Shown: in pieces, positions 6,213 through 10,738 of the stretch | How the letters are laid out: each line of letters starts with the position of its first letter | How positions within the stretch are numbered: position 1 is the stretch's first letter | Origin: CAYUKK01 sp964445305 | GTDB lineage: Bacteria > Acidobacteriota > Aminicenantia > Aminicenantales > UBA8522 | Direction: 5' to 3' | Assembly: GCA_964445305.1 (NCBI GenBank) | Contig: CAYUKK010000002.1 | Span: forward strand, 1-10,738 | DNA length: 10,738 nt | Notes under the pieces: generated by a model | The model's database searches: none | Told to the model about the DNA's origin: nothing | Seen by the model: the letters and a program-made list of their open reading frames with translations, nothing else | Program-made: the position numbers and the translations under genes

Positions 6213-9200
6213 ATGGCCAACTTGGGCAAAAAGACTCTGGTCTGGATGATGGTCGTCTTCTTGGCCTGTTTATTCAGCGCGTCGTTAGCGCAGACGAAAG
6301 CCAGTCCGGCGAGGAAAGCTTTTCCGGCGATGGATGTCACGCTATTTAAAAATCTTTCCTGGCGCAATATCGGACCGGCCATCATGGTCGGTCGGGTGAC
6401 GGACATTGAGGGTGTGCCGGGCAATCCCAATATCGTCTACGTCGGAAGCGCTTCGGGCGGTGTATGGAAGACTGAAGACGGAGGCATCACCTGGCAGCCC
6501 ATTTTCGATGACCAGCCGATTGCCTCTATTGGCGACATTGCCCTCGAGCCGGGGAATCCCGACGTCATTTATGTTGGCACGGGGGAGTCGAACACCCGAA
6601 ACAGCGTCTCCTTCGGCAACGGCGTTTATAAGTCAACCGACGGCGGCCGGACCTGGAAGCATTGCGGTCTGGCTGACACGGAGCGAATCTCCCGGATTGT
6701 CATCAACCCGCGGCGCCCGGAAATGGTTTATGTAGGGGCGCTCGGCCACGCTTTTGGCCCGAACAAGGAGAGGGGCGTGTTCATGTCGACCGATGGCGGC
6801 GAAACCTGGAAAAAGGTCCTTTATCTCGATGACCGGCACGGGGTAGCGGACATGGACATTGACGTGGAGAACCCTCATATCCTTTATGCGGCCCTCTGGC
6901 ACTTTGAGCGCAAGCCCTGGACTTTCCGAAGCGGCAGCGAAGAGGGGGGAATCTGGCGGTCGGTGGACGGCGGACGCAGCTGGACGAAGCTCACCAGGGG
7001 GCTTCCCAAGCTCATCGGCCGAATTTCGGTTAAGGTGGCGCCGAGCAACCCGAAGGTGGTCTACGCCATGACCGAGTCTAAAGAAGGCACGCTCTTCCGG
7101 TCTGACGACCGGGGAGAGAATTTCCGCCTTATTTCCCAAGATGTCGAGATCATCTCTCGAGGGTTCTACTACACAGATATGAGGGTCGACCCGGCGGATG
7201 AGAACCGCATCTACGCCGTCGCATCTCGGCTTTTTGTGTCCATCGATGGGGGGAAGACTTTCCAGCAGATTTCCCGCTCCACCCACGTTGATTATCATGC
7301 CCTCTGGATTGACCCCCTCAACCCGAGCCGGATATGGCAGGGTCAGGATGGAGGGATTGCTGTTTCCCACAATAGGGGGAAGAGCTGGGAATATGTCAAC
7401 AACATCTGCGTCGCTCAGTTTTATCAAGTATATGCGGATAACCGATTGCCTTTCTATTATGTCGGCGGCGGTCTCCAGGATAATGGCACATGGTATGCTC
7501 CCAGTCGAAGCCGCGAGACGTTCGGCATCCTCAACGATGATTGGCGGATGATAAGTTTCGGCGACGGTTTCCACATCGTCGTCCATCCAGACGACCCCGA
7601 AGTGTTTTTGAGTGAAAATCAGGGTGGTGGCATCGTCAGGACAGACATGAAGACAAGGGAGCAGCAGTCCGTAAGTCCCCAGGCCCGGCGTGGCGACGGC
7701 GGCCCCGTCTCCCAGCTCAAATACCGGTTCAACTGGAACGCGCCGATTATTCCCTCACCGCACGACCCCAGGACCATCTATTTCGGCGCCAATGTCGTCT
7801 TCAAATCGCCCGATTTCGGAACGACCTGGGAAATCATCAGCCCCGATTTGACGACCAACGACCCGGAAAAGCAGAAGACAGCCGGCGGTCCAGCCTGGAC
7901 AGAAAACACGACGGCCGAGTACCATTGCACCATCATCAGCCTGGCTGAATCGCCCATAAAACCAGGATTGCTCTGGGCCGGAAGTGACGATGGACTCGTT
8001 CATCTCAGTCAGGACGGGGGCAAGACCTGGGAGAACGTTACGGGCAATATTCGGGGCATTCCCGCCTTCTCACCCGTTTCCCATATTGAGCCATCCCGGA
8101 AAAACGCGAGCACAGCCTACTGCGCTTTTGACCGCCACATGTTCGATGACTTCCGGCCTTTCATCTATAGAACGTCCGATTTTGGGAAAACATGGGTCAA
8201 CATCACCGGCAACCTGCCCGACAAAGCTTATGTTTGGGTCGTGCGCGAAGACCCGAAAAACCTCAATCTTCTCTATGCCGGCACAGAGCTCGGGCTTTAT
8301 GCCTCCTATGACGAGGGAAGGGAATGGGTCAAGTTCCATTTGAACAACCTTCCCGTTGTCGCTGTCCACGATATCCTCATCCATCCGCGCGAGAACGATT
8401 TGATTCTCGGCACGCACGGCCGGGGGATCTGGATTCTGGATGACATCGGGCCTTTGCAGCAGCTTTCGCCCCAAGTGCTGGACACACCTGCCCATCTTTT
8501 TGATGTCCGGCCCGCCCTGCGCTTGACGATGAAACCCACTCGCTACGGAATAGGAGATAAAGTCTTCCGGGGGCCCAACCCGCCCTACGGTGCCCTCATC
8601 AGCTATTATCTCAAAGAGAAGCCGGCCAGAGAGGAGGAAGTCAGGCTGGAGATTGTGGACGAGGGAGGAAGGGTTATCCGGGCACTGCGGCGGTTGCCAA
8701 TAGAACCAGGCCTTCAGCGTGTGGCCTGGGATTTAAGAAGCGAACCTCCGCGTCAGCGCCGCGAGAGACCGGTCGAAGAGGACTTCTTCACTCGAGGCCC
8801 GCGGGGGCCTCAGGTCTTACCCGGGGCTTACAGAGTTCGTCTGACGGTGGGCCAGAAATGTGTAGAAAAGCCAGTCGAAGTAAAGCTTGACCCCACCCTC
8901 GACGTTTCCCTGGATGACCTTCGGACTCAGATGGACTACAGCTTGAAGCTTGTCGATTTGATTTCGGCCACGAACGGCGCTCTTAAGGCTCTCGATTCGG
9001 TGAAGGAGCAACTTGAGGAACGCCAGAAGACCATCTCTTTGGCTGGTCTTGCGATCACGGACGAAGTGAACAAGGCTATCCTATCCCGCCGCGAGGAACT
9101 ATCGGCCATCGAAAACCTTCTCGCCCGACCAGAGGGACGAGCTTTTTGGAGCGAAGGCTCCCGCCTCGTCGAAAGGTTGAACTCGCTTTTCGAGGCCATC

Positions 9201-9404
9201 GATGGCGTCCAGGCCCGGCCGACAGCCGCTCAGATAGCTTATTTTGAGGAGCTGGTCGGCGAGTTCAGGACAGGGATGGCCAAGGTCCGCAGCTACTTGG
9301 AGGTATCGCTCGGAGACCTCAATCGGGTTCTCACGGAGAAAAGAATTCCACCCCTTCTACTTCCTCAGCCGCCCGAGCTCCCCTCCTGGCTTCCCCGAGA
9401 TTGA
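6213..9404 (+). CDS. Secreted BNR/Asp-box beta-propeller protein (sortilin/VPS10-like, glycosyl hydrolase-like)
   Basis: Large exported protein, 1063 residues. The signal peptide is about residues 1-26 (Lys6-Lys7, hydrophobic 9-21, probable cleavage after ASLA at 26). Eleven Asp-box-type turns (S-x-D-x-G-x-T-W or variants) are visible, starting near residues 86, 140, 191, 249, 296, 342, 384, 531, 598, 653 and 697, often preceded by PxNPxxVY-type strands. This is enough for two beta-propellers, or one extended one, ending with the conserved GTHGRGIWILDD (733-744). A beta-sandwich-like section follows (about 795-890, EEVRLEIVDEGGRVI and GAYRVRLTVG), then a helical charged tail (about 900-1040). 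Family members are often labelled glycosyl hydrolase, but no catalytic residues can be assigned here; a role in extracellular binding, peptide or glycan handling is inference. It has no Cys-lipobox of canonical form and no C-terminal sorting signal that I recognise. Confidence 0.9.
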   Translation: MANLGKKTLVWMMVVFLACLFSASLAQTKASPARKAFPAMDVTLFKNLSWRNIGPAIMVGRVTDIEGVPGNPNIVYVGSASGGVWKTEDGGITWQPIFDDQPIASIGDIALEPGNPDVIYVGTGESNTRNSVSFGNGVYKSTDGGRTWKHCGLADTERISRIVINPRRPEMVYVGALGHAFGPNKERGVFMSTDGGETWKKVLYLDDRHGVADMDIDVENPHILYAALWHFERKPWTFRSGSEEGGIWRSVDGGRSWTKLTRGLPKLIGRISVKVAPSNPKVVYAMTESKEGTLFRSDDRGENFRLISQDVEIISRGFYYTDMRVDPADENRIYAVASRLFVSIDGGKTFQQISRSTHVDYHALWIDPLNPSRIWQGQDGGIAVSHNRGKSWEYVNNICVAQFYQVYADNRLPFYYVGGGLQDNGTWYAPSRSRETFGILNDDWRMISFGDGFHIVVHPDDPEVFLSENQGGGIVRTDMKTREQQSVSPQARRGDGGPVSQLKYRFNWNAPIIPSPHDPRTIYFGANVVFKSPDFGTTWEIISPDLTTNDPEKQKTAGGPAWTENTTAEYHCTIISLAESPIKPGLLWAGSDDGLVHLSQDGGKTWENVTGNIRGIPAFSPVSHIEPSRKNASTAYCAFDRHMFDDFRPFIYRTSDFGKTWVNITGNLPDKAYVWVVREDPKNLNLLYAGTELGLYASYDEGREWVKFHLNNLPVVAVHDILIHPRENDLILGTHGRGIWILDDIGPLQQLSPQVLDTPAHLFDVRPALRLTMKPTRYGIGDKVFRGPNPPYGALISYYLKEKPAREEEVRLEIVDEGGRVIRALRRLPIEPGLQRVAWDLRSEPPRQRRERPVEEDFFTRGPRGPQVLPGAYRVRLTVGQKCVEKPVEVKLDPTLDVSLDDLRTQMDYSLKLVDLISATNGALKALDSVKEQLEERQKTISLAGLAITDEVNKAILSRREELSAIENLLARPEGRAFWSEGSRLVERLNSLFEAIDGVQARPTAAQIAYFEELVGEFRTGMAKVRSYLEVSLGDLNRVLTEKRIPPLLLPQPPELPSWLPRD

Positions 9405-9483
9405 AAAGTGCTGGGGGTGGGTCCCGAGGGGAGGCCTGGTCGAGACCTTTGATGGCAGAGGGCAGGGCATCGAGCGCTTTTTT
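9404..9483 (+). terminator. Structured intergenic region, possible terminator
   Basis: The start of the 132-nt gap (from the end of the propeller gene at 9404 to 9536) can fold into a three-arm structure: AAAAGTGCT 9404-9412 with AGCGCTTTT 9473-9481 (nine pairs, one wobble), GGTCCCGA 9420-9427 with TCGAGACC 9440-9447 (one mismatch), and GATG 9451-9454 with CATC 9468-9471. It ends in a T6 run (9478-9483). It is not a canonical compact terminator because most of the T run is itself paired, but it is the only terminator-like site in the window. In the remaining gap a poor promoter-like pair TAGACA (9490-9495) and TAATCT (9513-9518) can be seen. Confidence 0.28.
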
Positions 9484-9536
9484 AATCCATAGACAAAAGG
9501 CTGGCTTTGCGTTAATCTGAGGGAGATTCGCGGCTG

Positions 9537-10580
9537 ATGAAAGTCCTTGTTATCGGCGGCACGCGGTTCATCGGCTATCACCTTGTCCGGCGCCTCCTCG
9601 ACGATGGCCATCAGGTTGTGCTCTTCAACCGCGGCCAGACGCCCGATGATTTTAATCAAGCGGTCCGTCGCATGCATGGTGATAGGAATAACCGTCAGGA
9701 ATTCTCTCAAATGCTGGGGCGGGAGAGTTTTGACGTCGTTGTTGATATGATTGCGTTCAACGCTGAGGACAGTGCCAGTGCTGTCCAGACTTTCGCCGGT
9801 CGGGTCGGACATTTTTTCCATATCAGCACCGGCTCTGTCTACCTGGTAACCAAGGATTTCCCCTGTCCGCTTCGGGAAGAGGACTTTGACAGGGAGCTCT
9901 ATCCCAAGCCCCCGACAAATGATGAGTGGTGGCTCTACGGCTTCCACAAGCGAGGCTCGGAAGAAGTGCTTCGCCGGGCCTACGAGAGAACTGGTTTTCC
10001 TGCGACAATCCTGCGTCTTCCCATCGTCGTCGGGGAGCGGGACCACACCCTGCGTGCCTATTCCTATTTCCTGCGCATAGAAGATGGCGGGCCCATCATC
10101 CTTCCTGATGGCGGGCTTAATGTTTTTACGCTCATTTATGTCGGGGACATCGCTAAGACGATTGCCTCGAACCTGGGCCGGAGTTCATGCTTTGGCCAGG
10201 CTTATAATCTGGCTCAACCGGAGTTTCTGACAGCGCGGGCTTTTGTTCTCGCCGCCGCTCGCTTCCTTGACCGTCAACCGGAGCTCGTCGACATTCCCAC
10301 CGATATTCTCGAGAGAGTTTCCCTGGGAACCCAATGCTCACCCTTTTCCATGCGGCGGCCGTTTATCCTGGCCACGGAAAGAGCGCAGCGCGAGATGGGC
10401 TTTCAGGCGACGCCGTTTCTCGTCTGGCTGGAGAAAATCATTCGCTGGTGTAAAGAAAAATATCATGGGCCGGCTCCATCGAACTATCAGGCACGCGGCC
10501 GGGAAATCCAGTTCGCCGAGAAATTTCGTCGGGCTATCGAGGCCCTGTATCCAGGCCAGGATTCCTCGGTCAGGAGATGA
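9537..10580 (+). CDS. NAD(P)-dependent SDR, epimerase/dehydratase-like (GGTRFIG type)
   Basis: Extended or atypical short-chain dehydrogenase of 347 residues, cytosolic. A Rossmann fold begins at residue 3 with VIGGTRFIG (5-13), the form seen in chloroplast stem-loop-binding/isoflavone-reductase-like relatives of UDP-sugar epimerases. The second strand ends NRG (31-33) rather than an acidic residue, which hints at NADP rather than NAD. The catalytic region is HISTGSVY (95-102), and the Tyr-Lys pair is Y134-GFH-K138. LPIVVGERD (161-169) is the usual substrate-side loop. The substrate is not identifiable; nucleotide sugar is the default inference. The ATG at 9537 has GAGGGAG about a dozen bases upstream. 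The next gene starts 19 nt after the stop, suggesting an operon. Confidence 0.88.
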   Translation: MKVLVIGGTRFIGYHLVRRLLDDGHQVVLFNRGQTPDDFNQAVRRMHGDRNNRQEFSQMLGRESFDVVVDMIAFNAEDSASAVQTFAGRVGHFFHISTGSVYLVTKDFPCPLREEDFDRELYPKPPTNDEWWLYGFHKRGSEEVLRRAYERTGFPATILRLPIVVGERDHTLRAYSYFLRIEDGGPIILPDGGLNVFTLIYVGDIAKTIASNLGRSSCFGQAYNLAQPEFLTARAFVLAAARFLDRQPELVDIPTDILERVSLGTQCSPFSMRRPFILATERAQREMGFQATPFLVWLEKIIRWCKEKYHGPAPSNYQARGREIQFAEKFRRAIEALYPGQDSSVRR

Positions 10581-10599
10581 AGGACGGGAGGAGGAGACG

Positions 10600-10738
10600 A
10601 TGGTTGACCTAAGGACAACCTACATGGGTCTCGAGTTGCGCAACCCGATTATCGTCGGCAGCAGTGAGCTCACGGGCACTCTCGCCGGCATCGAGCGCGC
10701 CGAAGAGGCTGGCGCTGGGGCTGTCGTGCTTAAATCTT
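10600..10738 (+). CDS. Dihydroorotate dehydrogenase-like protein, 5' end only
   Basis: The first 46 codons of a gene cut by the window edge. The start MVDLRTTYMGLELRNPIIVG followed by SSELTG and an E-x-x-GAGAVVLKS strand is the opening of an FMN-binding TIM barrel of the dihydroorotate dehydrogenase type: strand 1 with the NP-I-I-V-G motif, then helix 1 and strand 2. Many bacteria carry such a homologue in addition to true PyrD, so a role in pyrimidine synthesis should not be assumed. GGGAGGAGGAG (10586-10596) provides a strong ribosome-binding site. The catalytic residues lie beyond the window. Confidence 0.8.
   Translation, partial: MVDLRTTYMGLELRNPIIVGSSELTGTLAGIERAEEAGAGAVVLKS

Noticed and set aside
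6258..6272. Possible lipobox (FLAC at residues 16-19) in the propeller protein
   Set aside because: Position -3 is Phe rather than Leu/Val/Ile, and a good signal peptidase I site follows after residue 26.
6633..7586. Long antisense open frame (317 codons) on the minus strand
   Set aside because: It lies entirely within the propeller gene, has no ribosome-binding site or recognisable domain, and is the expected mirror of GC-biased coding sequence.

Overview
The window is a densely packed, GC-rich bacterial segment. All seven recognisable genes, plus one small candidate gene, lie on the + strand. The combination of a very large secreted Asp-box (BNR) propeller protein, an animal-type short transketolase, a GlcD-like flavoprotein and a dihydroorotate dehydrogenase-like protein resembles Acidobacteriota/Aminicenantota-type genomes. 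That placement is inference from family content; no rRNA or other marker gene is present.

Layout. Positions 1-256 are non-coding and rich in complementary segments that can fold into one closed multibranch structure (14-145); they also hold a weak promoter-like pair before the first gene. Positions 257-1922 carry an ABC-2 exporter (ATPase then permease) followed by an unlisted 48-codon ORF with signal-peptide character. Positions 1919-3742 encode transketolase. Each of the three junctions between these four frames is a 4-nt start/stop overlap (GTGA, ATGA, ATGA), so the block is probably translated as one coupled unit. Positions 3804-4682 encode a membrane-anchored or secreted staphylococcal-nuclease-like protein with an additional C-terminal OB-like domain. 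A near-consensus sigma70-type promoter (TTGACA, 17 nt, TATAAG) sits across the end of that gene and faces a GlcD/D-lactate dehydrogenase-family FAD oxidase (4746-6194). A perfect Shine-Dalgarno sequence then leads into a 1063-residue exported protein with eleven Asp-box motifs (6213-9404). After a 132-nt structured gap come a GGTRFIG-type NAD(P)-dependent SDR (9537-10580) and the start of a dihydroorotate dehydrogenase-like gene cut by the window edge (10600 onward).

Functionally, the genes do not form one recognisable pathway: exporter, pentose phosphate metabolism, extracellular nuclease, 2-hydroxyacid oxidation, extracellular beta-propeller and nucleotide-sugar-type SDR are juxtaposed. The least explained parts are the structured leader (14-145) and the coupled mini-ORF (1776-1922). 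I saw no CRISPR array, tRNA, rRNA, insertion sequence or defence system.
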